Below are positions 36,070 to 45,462 of a stretch of DNA of 64,000 nt, piece after piece; the first letter of the stretch is position 1; the number at the start of each line of letters is the position of its first letter. The DNA lies in assembly GCF_014191505.1 (NCBI RefSeq), contig NZ_JACHWS010000003.1, forward strand, positions 868,001 through 932,000, in the 5' to 3' direction. This DNA comes from Hoyosella altamirensis. Its GTDB lineage: Bacteria; Actinomycetota; Actinomycetes; Mycobacteriales; Mycobacteriaceae. The position numbers and the translations under genes were made by a program. The notes under the pieces were generated by a model that saw only the letters and a list, made by a program, of their open reading frames with translations, ran no database searches and was not told where the DNA came from.

Positions 36070-36666
36070 CTATTTTCGGGATATTCCGTCGAGCACGATC
36101 CCGAGGTAACGCTCCGCGATTTCGCTCGCTGCGAGACCGCGTTCCGGGTGATACCAGCCGACCGCGACCCACACGGAATCGCGAATGAAGCGGTATGTGA
36201 TTTCCACGTCGAGGTCCTCGCGGAAAACCTCCGCGGAAACTCCTTCAGCAAGCAGTGACATCAAGATGTCGCGGTACTGCTTGTTGCGCTCGATGAGATA
36301 ACTGAAGCGTTCGAACTGCTGCAGGTATTTGGATTCGTGCTGGTAGATCGCGACTGCGTCACGATGATTGTGAATTGCTTCGAACGAGGTGGCGATGACG
36401 GCCGCGAGCTTCTCCCGCGGGCCCAGATCCATTGCCATGATGGCGTCGTACTCGGTGAAAAGTTCATCCTGGAATGTCCGGATGATCTCGTCCACCATCG
36501 TCTCTTTCGAATCGAAGTGGTGGTACAGGCTGCCGGACAGGATGCCCGCAGCCTCGGCGATATCTCGAACCGTGGTCGCCTGGAAGCCTCTCTCTGCGAA
36601 GAGATGACAAGCGAGAGTCAATAATTCACCCCGGCGTCCGGTACCGAGTTTGGTCGAAGCGGGCAT
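36070..36666 (-). CDS. kstR2: TetR-family repressor KstR2
   Basis: A 198-residue TetR regulator. HTH residues TTVRDIAEAAGILSGSLYHH and the later RFSYLIERNKQYRD and YRFIRDSVWVAVGWYHP match KstR2 of mycobacteria as I recall it. KstR2 represses the HIP regulon and is released by HIP-CoA (established). Its operon is read from the promoter at 38606-38706, which holds a perfect KstR2 box, so it is autoregulated. GAGGTGAAAG precedes ATG 36666. Confidence 0.92.
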   Translation of the reverse strand: MPASTKLGTGRRGELLTLACHLFAERGFQATTVRDIAEAAGILSGSLYHHFDSKETMVDEIIRTFQDELFTEYDAIMAMDLGPREKLAAVIATSFEAIHNHRDAVAIYQHESKYLQQFERFSYLIERNKQYRDILMSLLAEGVSAEVFREDLDVEITYRFIRDSVWVAVGWYHPERGLAASEIAERYLGIVLDGISRK

Positions 36667-36674
36667 CTTTCACC

Positions 36675-37457
36675 TCACGGATGTTGGCTGCTTACGGAAA
36701 TAACCTCACCCGTAAGGTATGACGAATAGTCGCTTGCGAGGAAAACGATGACGTTGGCGACTTCCCAGGGTTCTGCCGCGCGGCCGGACACTTCTCGCTT
36801 CTCCAGATCGCGAAGCAACTCCTCGGAGGTCACTTTTGCGAGGAACGGATGAGCTGCAAGGCTCGGGGCGACCGCGTTGACACGGATGCCATGTTCTGCG
36901 ACATCGACTGCCGCGCATCGAGTCAGAGCCATCACGCCTGCCTTCGACGCAGCGTAGTGCGCCTGGTCCGCTTGGGCGCGCCAGCCAATAACCGACGCGT
37001 TGTTGACCACCACTCCCCCATTACCTTGTGCGATGAATTGGCGAAGCGCCGCGCGTGTTGCGCGGAATGTCCCGGTGAGAGACACGTCGATGACACGCGA
37101 CCACTCGTCATCTGTCATATCGACGATGGACTTCGAACCGCCGAGACCTGCGTTGTTGACCACAACGTCGATACGGCCGAAATGGCTGGCGGCACCATCG
37201 ATCAGCCCCTGTACATCAGACTCCGAGGTCACGTCGCATATTTCTGCGTGCACACGGCCGGGATAGGCTGCGTCGAGTTCGGCTGCTTTCTCTTTGAGAC
37301 GGCGCTCGTGCCAGTCCGAGACGACGACGTTCGCGCCCTCTTCGAGACAGCGCAGAGCGACGGCGGAACCGATGCCGGTACCGGCTGCCGCGGTGACGAC
37401 GACGACCTTGCCGGCGAGCAGGTCACGACCGGATGGCGGGCTGGGGAGCGGAATCAT
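36675..37457 (-). CDS. ipdF: IpdF, SDR of HIP-CoA degradation
   Basis: A 260-residue SDR with VVVTAAAGTGIGSA, NNAGLGG, Ser in NNASVIGW, YAASK pair and C-terminal YLTGEVISVSSQHP. These match IpdF (Rv3559c), which oxidises the 5-hydroxyl of the HIP-CoA intermediate. It lies between kstR2 and fadE30 (ATGA overlap with the latter), as in mycobacteria. Confidence 0.92.
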   Translation of the reverse strand: MIPLPSPPSGRDLLAGKVVVVTAAAGTGIGSAVALRCLEEGANVVVSDWHERRLKEKAAELDAAYPGRVHAEICDVTSESDVQGLIDGAASHFGRIDVVVNNAGLGGSKSIVDMTDDEWSRVIDVSLTGTFRATRAALRQFIAQGNGGVVVNNASVIGWRAQADQAHYAASKAGVMALTRCAAVDVAEHGIRVNAVAPSLAAHPFLAKVTSEELLRDLEKREVSGRAAEPWEVANVIVFLASDYSSYLTGEVISVSSQHP

Positions 37458-38605
37458 TGACGCACCTCACGGGGTAGCTGGAGCACACGTTCAGCGATGA
37501 TGTTGCGCTGGATTTCGTTAGAGCCGCCATAAATGGTGTCGGCGCGGGTGAAGAGGCAGAGGCGCTGCCAGTCATCGAGATCGTAGCCGTCGCCCACGGT
37601 GAGGCTTGCGGCGCCGCGCACCGTCAAGGCGAGATCACCGAGGTCACGGTGCCAATTCGCCCAGAGCAGCTTCGAGGCTGCTGCAGTACCTGCGTCGACC
37701 TTGCCGAGTGAGCGCAGAGCGTACGCGCGTATCACGTCAAGCCGCACGCACGCACGCGCAAGCGCGTCACGCACCGCGGCGTTGTCGTAAGCGCCGCTCA
37801 CCTTCGCTTCGCCGATGACTGCGTCAAGCTCACGGCGGAACCCGATCTGCTTGCCGAGTGTGGCGATTCCGCGCTCGAACGCGAGCGTCCCCATCGCGAT
37901 GCGCCAGCCGTCGCCGGGCTCACCAACGATGCAATCCACGGCCGTGCGCGCACCGTCGAAGAAGACTTCGTTGAATTCCGACGTACCGGTGAGCTGGTTG
38001 ATGGGCCGCACTTCGATTCCAGGTTGGTTCATGGGTACGAGTAAGTACGACAGCCCGTGATGGCGCTTGGAGCCCGGCTCAGTACGAGCGAGGACGAAGC
38101 ACCAGTCCGCGACGTGTGCCAGCGAGGTCCACACTTTCTGTCCAGTGATGACCCACTCGTCCCCGTCACGCTTGGCGGTTGTGCTGACGGACGCGAGATC
38201 AGACCCCGCGCCCGGCTCCGAGTACCCCTGGCACCATAGTTCGGTGACGTTCCGGATCCCGGGCAGGAACCGCCGTTGCTGTTCCTCCGTGCCGAACTCA
38301 ATGAGTGTGGGGCCGAGCAGTTCCTGACCTACGTGACTGACGGTTGCAGGTGCACCGGCGCGAGCGTATTCCTCGTAAAAAATCACTTGCTGGGTGAGGC
38401 TCGCACCTAGTCCGCCGTGTTTTTTGGGCCAGCCGATACAGGTGAAGCTCGCGGCCGCGAGGTGGCGCTCCCACTCGACACGTTCGGCGAAGGCTTCATG
38501 TTCCCGTCCTGGACCGCCCCGTCCACGCAGGTGGGCGAATCGTCCGTCCAGGTTGTCATCGAGCCAGGCTCGGACTCGTGACCTGAACTCCGGATCCGAT
38601 TCCAT
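37454..38605 (-). CDS. fadE30: acyl-CoA dehydrogenase FadE30
   Basis: A 383-residue acyl-CoA dehydrogenase that introduces the double bond into the HIP-CoA propionyl chain. Seen: WCQGYSEPGAGSDLAS flavin loop, VWTSLAHVADWCF, and the C-terminal YGGSNEIQRNIIAERVL. It is first of the leftward operon and diverges from fadD3 across the KstR2 box. Confidence 0.92.
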   Translation of the reverse strand: MESDPEFRSRVRAWLDDNLDGRFAHLRGRGGPGREHEAFAERVEWERHLAAASFTCIGWPKKHGGLGASLTQQVIFYEEYARAGAPATVSHVGQELLGPTLIEFGTEEQQRRFLPGIRNVTELWCQGYSEPGAGSDLASVSTTAKRDGDEWVITGQKVWTSLAHVADWCFVLARTEPGSKRHHGLSYLLVPMNQPGIEVRPINQLTGTSEFNEVFFDGARTAVDCIVGEPGDGWRIAMGTLAFERGIATLGKQIGFRRELDAVIGEAKVSGAYDNAAVRDALARACVRLDVIRAYALRSLGKVDAGTAAASKLLWANWHRDLGDLALTVRGAASLTVGDGYDLDDWQRLCLFTRADTIYGGSNEIQRNIIAERVLQLPREVRQ

Positions 38606-38677
38606 GGACTTACCGGCCCCTTCCTGTGCTACTTGTCGGGCTTACTGGCGAAACTTTTTGATTGCCCGTAGGCTACT

Positions 38678-38695
38678 CTACCAAGCACTTGCTAG
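38678..38695. promoter_or_regulatory. KstR2 operator (perfect match)
   Basis: CTACCAAGCACTTGCTAG contains ACCAAGCACTTGCT, matching all ten defined positions of the published KstR2 motif AnCAAGnnCTTGnT; the symmetry extends to CTA/TAG. It lies in the 101-bp fadE30/fadD3 gap and abuts the fadD3 ribosome site (GGAGG at 38696-38700). Confidence 0.9.
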
Positions 38696-38706
38696 GGAGG
38701 TAAAAA

Positions 38707-40308
38707 GTGAGTCCGTTCGGCCACCGGGGATCGATTCCCGCGGCACTGCGCGCGACGGCGGAACAGCACCCCAACCGGGACGCGATCATCGACGGAGAAA
38801 CTCGGCTGACGTACCGTGAACTCCTCGAACGGGTGCAGCACTGCGCCGGATTTTTCATCGCGCGGGACATCCGCCCGGGCGATCGCATCGCGGTGTGGTC
38901 ACCGAACACCCATCACTGGCTCGTGGCCGCGCTCGGAGCACTCACGGCGGGGGCCACGCTCGTGCCGATTAACACTCGCTTCACCGGCGGTGAAGCACTC
39001 GACATCCTCGCGCGGACCCACGCTTCCGCCCTGATCGTCGCGGGCCCGTTCCTCGGCACGGACCGGCTCACGCAGCTGCGTGACACCGCTGGAAACCTCG
39101 AGGAGACACTGCCCGCCTTACGCACGATCGTCCGGATACCAGTTGACGGACCTATCGGCGCCGACCCCAGCGCACTGAACTGGGACGACATGACCGATAG
39201 CGGCGTCACCCCCGCAATCATCGATCAGCGAGCGTCCAGCGTCGCCGCGGATGACGTGTGCGACATCCTCTTCACCTCAGGCACGACAGGGCGCAGCAAA
39301 GGCGCGATGAGTTCGCACGCGCAATCGCTTGGTGTTGCTGCCGCGTGGGCAGATATCGGCCGCGTGACTCACGACGACCGTTACCTCATCGTCAATCCGT
39401 TCTTCCACAGCTTCGGCTACAAGGCCGGAATCCTCGTCTGCATCCTGACTGGCGCCGCTATGTACCCGCAGGCGACGTTCGACGTGGATCGTGCACTTGA
39501 AATTATTGAGCGCGAACGGATTACGGTACTCCCCGGAGCTCCAACGATTTACCAGATGATGCTCGAACATCCCCGCCGCGACGGCCACGACCTCAGCAGT
39601 CTGCGCCTCGCGGTCACCGGAGCCGCCACCGTGCCGGTCACGCTGGTCGAGCGGATGCGAAACGACCTCGGATTCGGCGTCGTCCTCACCGCGTACGGTC
39701 TCACCGAAGCGGTGGTCGCGACGATGTGCCGCCCAGATGACCACCCCGAAACCGTCGCCACAACCTGTGGCCGCGCTGCCGCATCGTTTGAGGTTCGAGT
39801 CGTCCAGGACGGGACGGACTGCGCACCTGGCGAACAGGGCGAAGTGCTGCTCCGCGGACCGAACGTCATGCTCGGCTACTTGGACGATCCCGACTCCACG
39901 GAAGCCGCCATCGATGCGGAAGGCTGGCTGCACACCGGTGACGCCGGAACCCTCTCCGGCGAGGGTTATCTGAAAATTACCGATCGCATCAAAGACATGT
40001 ACGTCAGCGGTGGTTTCAACGTCTACCCCGCTGAGGTCGAACAGTGTCTCGCACGGCTGCCAGGCGTGGCAGAATCGGCCGTCATCGGTGTCCCTGATGA
40101 GCGCCTCGGTGAAGTGGGGCGCGCGTATGTGCGCGTCGAACACGGCCACACTCTCAGCGCGGATCAGGTCATCACCTACGCCAAAAAGCACCTCGCGAAC
40201 TACAAAGTCCCGCGACAGGTGCATTTCATCGACGCGCTGCCCCGTAACCCTGCAGGCAAGGTCCTCAAACGGGACCTGCGCGAATCAGCACTCCAGGAGG
40301 TTTCATGA
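38707..40308 (+). CDS. fadD3: HIP-CoA ligase FadD3
   Basis: A 533-residue adenylate-forming ligase that activates the C/D-ring propionate HIP to its CoA ester, the entry step and also the source of the KstR2 ligand. AMP-binding loop FTSGTTGRSKGAM, YGLTEA, GWLHTGD, and C-terminal Lys in NPAGKVLKRDL. GTG 38707 has GGAGG six bases upstream. Stop overlaps echA by ATGA. Confidence 0.94.
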   Translation: MSPFGHRGSIPAALRATAEQHPNRDAIIDGETRLTYRELLERVQHCAGFFIARDIRPGDRIAVWSPNTHHWLVAALGALTAGATLVPINTRFTGGEALDILARTHASALIVAGPFLGTDRLTQLRDTAGNLEETLPALRTIVRIPVDGPIGADPSALNWDDMTDSGVTPAIIDQRASSVAADDVCDILFTSGTTGRSKGAMSSHAQSLGVAAAWADIGRVTHDDRYLIVNPFFHSFGYKAGILVCILTGAAMYPQATFDVDRALEIIERERITVLPGAPTIYQMMLEHPRRDGHDLSSLRLAVTGAATVPVTLVERMRNDLGFGVVLTAYGLTEAVVATMCRPDDHPETVATTCGRAAASFEVRVVQDGTDCAPGEQGEVLLRGPNVMLGYLDDPDSTEAAIDAEGWLHTGDAGTLSGEGYLKITDRIKDMYVSGGFNVYPAEVEQCLARLPGVAESAVIGVPDERLGEVGRAYVRVEHGHTLSADQVITYAKKHLANYKVPRQVHFIDALPRNPAGKVLKRDLRESALQEVS

Positions 40309-41165
40309 CACCCACATCCGACCATGAGGTCGTCCTGTATGAGCGCCGGGGGCCCGTCGCACTCGTCACGATGAATCGTCCAGAATTCAGCAACGCGCAG
40401 AACTCGGCGATGACGTACGCGCTGGATGCGGCTTTCGCTCGCGCTGTCGAGGATGCCGAGGTGAAAGTGATTGTGCTTGCGGGCGCAGGGAAACACTTCT
40501 CGGCCGGGCATGACATCGGATCGCCCGGCCGAGACGTCAACGTACACTACGACAACAAGGCGGTGATGTGGTGGGACCACGTTGACCGCGAGGGAGGTGA
40601 TCAGCGCTTCGCGCGCGAGAGCGAGGTGTACCTGGGGATGTGCCGCCGCTGGCGGGAAATCCCCAAGCCGACCATCGCGAGCGTGCAGGGCGCGTGCATC
40701 GCCGGTGCGCTGATGCTGGCGTGGGTGTGCGACATGATCGTTGCCGCCGAGGATGCGTTCTTCGCTGACCCCGTTGTGCGGATGGGCATTCCGGGCGTCG
40801 AGTATTTCGCCCACCCGTGGGTTCTCGGGCCCCGGGCAGCCAAGGAGGTGCTCTTCACGGGTGAACGGTTCGGAGCCGCGCAGGCGAAGGAATGGGGCAT
40901 GGTCAATCGGGTAGTTCCGCGCGATGCTCTGGAAAGCGAAACCCTCGCCCTGGCTGGGAAAATCGCGGAAATGCCAGCTTTTGGCCTCGCGCTGACCAAG
41001 AAGGCCGTCAACCAGGCTGAGGACTTGATGGGGCTGCGTAGCGGCATGGATTCTGTGTTCGGCCTGCACCACTTCGCGCACGCGCACAACGCCGAAGTAT
41101 CCGGCGGCGATTCCCTGGGTGGGCAGGACGCGAAATCGATGGCCGCACAAGCCAAGAAGGGCTGA
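40305..41165 (+). CDS. enoyl-CoA hydratase/isomerase family protein
   Basis: A 286-residue crotonase with oxyanion segments GAGKHFSAGHDIGS and GACIAGALMLAWVCDM; the acidic pair usual for classical hydratases is not obvious (DPVVRMGIPGVEYF instead). An AGGAGG site precedes the ATG. It is inserted between fadD3 and fadE31, a position empty in M. tuberculosis but, as I recall, occupied in other actinomycetes. Probably hydrates or isomerises an unsaturated HIP-derived CoA ester. Confidence 0.85.
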   Translation: MTPTSDHEVVLYERRGPVALVTMNRPEFSNAQNSAMTYALDAAFARAVEDAEVKVIVLAGAGKHFSAGHDIGSPGRDVNVHYDNKAVMWWDHVDREGGDQRFARESEVYLGMCRRWREIPKPTIASVQGACIAGALMLAWVCDMIVAAEDAFFADPVVRMGIPGVEYFAHPWVLGPRAAKEVLFTGERFGAAQAKEWGMVNRVVPRDALESETLALAGKIAEMPAFGLALTKKAVNQAEDLMGLRSGMDSVFGLHHFAHAHNAEVSGGDSLGGQDAKSMAAQAKKG

Positions 41166-41169
41166 ACTG

Positions 41170-42318
41170 GTGGATCTCGATCTTGACGCTGCGACCATCG
41201 CCTTCCGCGACGAGGTGCGCGCCTGGCTGCGGGACAACGTCGACCACGCGCCGCGCGAATCCTACGACACTGCGACGGGTTTCGAACAGCACTGCGCCTG
41301 GGAGCGGCGGCTCGCTGATGCGCGGCTTTCCGTCGTGTCCTGGCCGTTCGAGTTCGGTGGCCGCGACGCATCACTGCTGCAATGGGTGATCTTCGAAGAA
41401 GAGTATTTCGCGGCGGGTGCGCCACCACGGGTCAGCGCGAACGGCATCAACATGCTGGGACCGACCCTATTCTCACACGGCACGGACGAGCAGCGTCGAC
41501 GCGTCTTGCCTCGCATGGCCTCCGGTGAGCAGATCTGGGCACAAGCCTGGTCAGAACCAGAGGCCGGAAGCGACATCGCCGCGCTGCGCAGTACCGCTAC
41601 GCGGACCGACGGAGGCTGGCTGCTCAACGGCCAGAAGACCTGGAGTTCACGCGCCGCCTTCGCGGACGCCGCGTTCGGGCTATTCCGTTCCGATCGCGAC
41701 AGTGAACGCCATAAAGGGCTGATTTACGTGATGTTCGACCTGCACGCGGACGGGGTGCAACTGCGCCCCATCCGGCAGCTTGACGGCGAAACAGGATTCG
41801 CGGAAATCTTCCTCGACAACGTGTTCGTCCCCGACACTGATGTCATCGGTGAGCCCGGCGCCGGATGGCGCGTTGCTATGACAACCGCCAACAACGAGCG
41901 CGGCCTGTCGCTTCGCAGCCCCGGGCGGTTTCTGAAAGCCGCCGACCGGCTCGTCGAATTGTGGCGTGACCCCGCGAACACAGCTGACCTTGCGGACACC
42001 GCACTCTCGGCCCGCGTCGCCGATGCGTGGATCAGCGCGCGGGCTTACCAGCTCTACACTTTCGGCACCGTCAGCCGCCTCGAGCGAGGCGCCGAGCTCG
42101 GACCGGAGTCGAGCGTCAACAAGCTTTTCTGGTCGGCCCTGGACATCGACCTGCACGAGACCGCGCTCGACATCCTCGGTTCAGCCGCGGAGCTCCACAG
42201 TGGCTGGCTGGACGGTTACCTATTCGCCCTCGCCGGGCCGATCTACGGCGGAACTGACCAGATCCAGCGCAACATCGTCGCCGAACGACTACTTGGCCTG
42301 CCCAGGGGTAATCAATGA
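41170..42318 (+). CDS. fadE31: acyl-CoA dehydrogenase FadE31
   Basis: A 382-residue acyl-CoA dehydrogenase. Seen: WAQAWSEPEAGSDIAAL, GQKTWSSRAAFADAAF and YGGTDQIQRNIVAERLL. GTG 41170 with AAGAAGGG upstream starts it; the longer frame lies in echA. In mycobacteria FadE31 forms mixed tetramers with FadE32 or FadE33, whose genes follow here with 4-bp overlaps. Confidence 0.9.
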   Translation: MDLDLDAATIAFRDEVRAWLRDNVDHAPRESYDTATGFEQHCAWERRLADARLSVVSWPFEFGGRDASLLQWVIFEEEYFAAGAPPRVSANGINMLGPTLFSHGTDEQRRRVLPRMASGEQIWAQAWSEPEAGSDIAALRSTATRTDGGWLLNGQKTWSSRAAFADAAFGLFRSDRDSERHKGLIYVMFDLHADGVQLRPIRQLDGETGFAEIFLDNVFVPDTDVIGEPGAGWRVAMTTANNERGLSLRSPGRFLKAADRLVELWRDPANTADLADTALSARVADAWISARAYQLYTFGTVSRLERGAELGPESSVNKLFWSALDIDLHETALDILGSAAELHSGWLDGYLFALAGPIYGGTDQIQRNIVAERLLGLPRGNQ

Positions 42319-43310
42319 ACTTCACACTTTCCACCGAGCACCGCGACTTCGCGGCCAGCATTGGTCACCTACTGGAAACGTCAGACGTGCCCGGCGCCAT
42401 CAGATCCTGGTCGGGCGGTGAGCACGGACCTGGACTCAAGCTGTGGCAAGAGCTGGCGAACCTTGGGGTCTCCGCGCTCGTCATCCCCGAGAAACACGAT
42501 GGGGCCGGCGCGGACGCGGTAGACCTCACAGTCGCGTTCGAGGTTCTCGGCTACCACGCTGTCCCCGGCCCGATAGTCGAATCGTTCGCGGCCGTCCCCA
42601 TGCTGCTGCGCTCCGAAGAAACCCTCGCCGAACGGTGGCTTCCGGCGCTCGCTCGCGGAGAGAGCGTCGCGACCCTTGCGATGCCGCCCCATACGCCTTT
42701 CGCACTCGACGCCGACATTGCTGACGTTCGCCTCATCGCCGACGGTGCCACCCTGGCAGAGTTCGTGCCCGGAGTTCTGGAGCGTTCCGTCGACGAGGCG
42801 CGAAGGCTTTTCCGCCTCGAGCCGCAGCGTCAGCTCGCCAGGCTTGCTACCGACGGCGCGTGCGCCGCTTTCGATGCTGCCGTCCTCGCATCGGCCGCGC
42901 AGTTGCTTGGCCTCGGGCAGCGCATCCTGGACGACACGGTCGCCTACGCGAAACAACGCCGTCAGTACGGGAAGCCGATCGGGCAGTACCAGGCGATCAA
43001 ACACATGCTCGCGGATGTTGCGACTGCGCTCGAGTTGGCCCGTCCGCTCGTCCACGGCGCCGCGGTAGCTGTCGCATCCGGCGCAGCCACCCAGGCACGC
43101 GACGTCTCTGCGGCACGTGTCGCCACCGCTAAAGCGGCGTACCTAGGGGCGCGTACGGGACTGCAAGTGCACGGCGCGATCGGCTACACCGCAGAGCACG
43201 ACCTGGGACAGTGCTTCACCAAAGTCCGTGCGCTGCAAACAACGTGGGGAACACAAGCTTTCCACCGCGATCGGGTGCTGTGCGCCGTGATGTCAGGAGC
43301 AGCAGCATGA
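42315..43310 (+). CDS. fadE32: acyl-CoA dehydrogenase subunit FadE32
   Basis: A 331-residue protein of acyl-CoA dehydrogenase fold, short and partly degenerate as expected for the non-identical partner subunit of an alpha2beta2 enzyme. QRRQYGKPIGQYQAIKHMLAD and LQVHGAIGYTAEHDLGQ are recognisable. Established: fadE32 is needed for late HIP breakdown in M. tuberculosis. ATGA overlaps on both sides. Confidence 0.9.
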   Translation: MNFTLSTEHRDFAASIGHLLETSDVPGAIRSWSGGEHGPGLKLWQELANLGVSALVIPEKHDGAGADAVDLTVAFEVLGYHAVPGPIVESFAAVPMLLRSEETLAERWLPALARGESVATLAMPPHTPFALDADIADVRLIADGATLAEFVPGVLERSVDEARRLFRLEPQRQLARLATDGACAAFDAAVLASAAQLLGLGQRILDDTVAYAKQRRQYGKPIGQYQAIKHMLADVATALELARPLVHGAAVAVASGAATQARDVSAARVATAKAAYLGARTGLQVHGAIGYTAEHDLGQCFTKVRALQTTWGTQAFHRDRVLCAVMSGAAA

Positions 43311-44431
43311 CAGTGGCAGCACCGCACGTACAGCACGAACACGCCGAACTCGGACGTACCATCCGTAGCGTCCTCGCACGGAAGTCGAGCTTCGAGAAGA
43401 CGCGCGCAGCGGCCGCATCCGCGCTCGGCTACGACAGCGAGCTGTGGTCGACTCTGTGCGTCCAGGTAGGGGTTGCTGCGCTGGCGATACCTGAGGAACA
43501 CGGCGGCCTCGGAGCAGGCATCCGGGAGCTGCAGATAGTGGCCGAAGAACTCGGTCGCGGACTCACACCCACCCCATTTTTTGGCAGCGCGGTAATGGCT
43601 GCCCGGGCACTCGTGCACTGCGGCGACGCCGACGCGAAACGTCGGCTGCTCCCCCAGATAGCGGAGGGCACGGCAACGGCAGCGCTGGCCTGGACTGGTG
43701 CCGATGGTCAATGGCGAACCGGCAGCGTCGCTTTCACGGCCGAACTCTGCGGCGACGGTATGTATCGCCTCTCGGGGACTGCCGCGTACGTACTAGAGGG
43801 TCACAGCGCAGATTGGGTGCTCGCGGTCGCTCACCTCGAGGGCGATCGCGCGCAGCTAGGGCTCTTCGAAGTCGATCCCCGCGAGGCCGGGGTCGTGCGT
43901 ACCGCGACCCCCACAATGGACCAGACACTTCGGCTCGCCACTGTTTCCCTTACGCACGCAGCCGCGAAACGTATCGGCACAGCCGACTTCGCTCCGGCAC
44001 TTTCGCGGCTGCGCGACGAGGTATATGCGGTGCTTGCGGCGGAGCAAATTGGCGCAGCAGATCAGGCACTCGCCGATACCGTCTCCTACTCGAAAGAGCG
44101 GGTTCAGTTCGGGCGGCCTATCGGCAGCTTCCAGGCGCTCAAGCACCGGATGGCGGACCTGTACGTCCTCGTGGAATCCGCCCGGGCTGCATGCTACGAA
44201 GCAGGGGATGCGCTCGACAAACACGAGCCAGGCAGCACGCGTGCAGCCCTCATCGCCCGGATGGCGTGCACAGAGACGCTGGCGGCTGTAGCAGCGGAGA
44301 TGATCCAGATGCACGGCGGTATCGCGATCACGTGGGAGCACAATGCCCACCTGTATTTCAAACGCGCTCATTCAAGTGGCCAGCTTTTCGGGCAGCCTCA
44401 ACATCACATCGCTGAACTGCTCCCTGAGTAG
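43307..44431 (+). CDS. fadE33: acyl-CoA dehydrogenase subunit FadE33
   Basis: A 374-residue acyl-CoA dehydrogenase-fold protein; VQFGRPIGSFQALKHRMADLY and MIQMHGGIAITWEHNAHLYFKR are visible. ATG 43307 overlaps the fadE32 stop. Expected partner of FadE31. Last gene of the rightward KstR2 operon; the next promoter region carries KstR rather than KstR2 boxes. Confidence 0.9.
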   Translation: MTVAAPHVQHEHAELGRTIRSVLARKSSFEKTRAAAASALGYDSELWSTLCVQVGVAALAIPEEHGGLGAGIRELQIVAEELGRGLTPTPFFGSAVMAARALVHCGDADAKRRLLPQIAEGTATAALAWTGADGQWRTGSVAFTAELCGDGMYRLSGTAAYVLEGHSADWVLAVAHLEGDRAQLGLFEVDPREAGVVRTATPTMDQTLRLATVSLTHAAAKRIGTADFAPALSRLRDEVYAVLAAEQIGAADQALADTVSYSKERVQFGRPIGSFQALKHRMADLYVLVESARAACYEAGDALDKHEPGSTRAALIARMACTETLAAVAAEMIQMHGGIAITWEHNAHLYFKRAHSSGQLFGQPQHHIAELLPE

Positions 44432-44455
44432 TGGGACGCGCCTGCGCGCACTAGA

Positions 44456-44469
44456 TAGAACTGGTTCTC
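44456..44469. promoter_or_regulatory. KstR box 1 upstream of the lipid-transfer operon
   Basis: TAGAACTGGTTCTC has perfect AGAAC/GTTCT half-sites with a 2-bp centre and fits the KstR motif TnnAACnnGTTnnA except for the last base. Confidence 0.7.
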
Positions 44470-44486
44470 ATTTGTTCAGGACAAAT
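44470..44486. promoter_or_regulatory. near-perfect 17-bp palindrome between the KstR boxes
   Basis: ATTTGT and ACAAAT arms around TCAGG. It directly abuts KstR box 1. It could be a second regulator's site or part of the promoter; no matching regulator is identified. Confidence 0.4.
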
Positions 44487-44510
44487 ACACTGCAGCTATT
44501 GCGACGCAAC

Positions 44511-44524
44511 AAGAACGTGTTCTA
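44511..44524. promoter_or_regulatory. KstR box 2 upstream of the lipid-transfer operon
   Basis: AAGAACGTGTTCTA has perfect AGAAC/GTTCT half-sites and matches the KstR motif except for the first base. It is 57 bp before the SDR start. Confidence 0.75.
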
Positions 44525-44580
44525 CCGTTGGGGTATTGCTGCGGCAGCATAAGGAGCCAGGCGAACATCGGGGAACACGC

Positions 44581-45462
44581 ATGCGCGAGCACACGGGACA
44601 GAACCGGCTTCACGGAAAGGTCATCGCGATCACCGGCGGTGCGCGCGGAATCGGGGCGGCCACCGCAGCAGCTCTTGCCGAGGCTGGTGCACAAGTCGTC
44701 ATTGGTGACGTAGACCGGGCAGCTGCCGAGGAAACGGCCGCAGCGATTGGTAAGGCGGTAACAGCCCTCACCCTGGACGTCGCTGACATCGACAGTTTCT
44801 CCAGCTTCCTTGACGACGCGCAAACGCGCCACGGGTCGCTCGATGTCCTGATCAACAATGCAGGCATCATGCCCCTCAGCCGCGCCGAAGAAGAACCCAG
44901 CGCAACGACCGCACAGATCCTGGCGGTGAATTTGCAGGGCGTCATTCACGGCTGCAAACAGGCGGTCATCCGGATGAAGCCACGCCGCAGCGGGCACATC
45001 GTCAACGTCGCCTCGATCGCAGGGAAAGTTCCGTTCCCCGGCGCGGCCACCTATGCGGCAAGCAAAGCCGGCGTGCTGGCGTACTCCGATGCGCTGCGGG
45101 CCGAGCTTCGCGGAACGGGTATCGAGGTGTCGTGCGTGCTGCCGGGGATCGTAAACACCGAACTCGCCACCGGAATCGCCGTTCGGGGATTCGAACCGAT
45201 AGCGCCGGAAGAAGTGGCGCGCGCACTCGTCGATGTGCTCGAGCACCCGCGCTTCGAGGTCTTCGTTCCCCGCCAAGCTGGATTCGTGCTGAAGGCGACA
45301 TCCGTTGGCGGACGCCGTCTGTCGGAGTGGCTCCAGCATGCCCTGCGGGCGGACACGCCCATGCTCGAGGCGATCGGCACGCCGGAGCGTTCGCACTACG
45401 AGAAACGGGCCCGCCAGCTAAGAACCAGCCCCCAGACGCTTCAGCAGAAGGAAGAGAAGTGA
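44581..45462 (+). CDS. SDR-family oxidoreductase
   Basis: A 293-residue SDR: TGGARGIGAAT, NNAG, Ser in NVASIAG, YAASK, with a C-terminal extension of about 50 residues (FVLKATSVGGRRLSEW). The frame starts at 44536, but ATG 44581 with GGGG upstream fits the domain start. First gene of a KstR-boxed operon; GTGA overlap with the next gene. Substrate not determinable. Confidence 0.8.
   Translation: MREHTGQNRLHGKVIAITGGARGIGAATAAALAEAGAQVVIGDVDRAAAEETAAAIGKAVTALTLDVADIDSFSSFLDDAQTRHGSLDVLINNAGIMPLSRAEEEPSATTAQILAVNLQGVIHGCKQAVIRMKPRRSGHIVNVASIAGKVPFPGAATYAASKAGVLAYSDALRAELRGTGIEVSCVLPGIVNTELATGIAVRGFEPIAPEEVARALVDVLEHPRFEVFVPRQAGFVLKATSVGGRRLSEWLQHALRADTPMLEAIGTPERSHYEKRARQLRTSPQTLQQKEEK

Noticed and set aside
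39277-40224. 315-codon frame on the - strand
   Set aside because: Antisense to fadD3, which shows all ligase motifs.
44476-45396. 306-codon frame on the - strand
   Set aside because: Antisense to an SDR and running through the KstR boxes; no recognisable domain.
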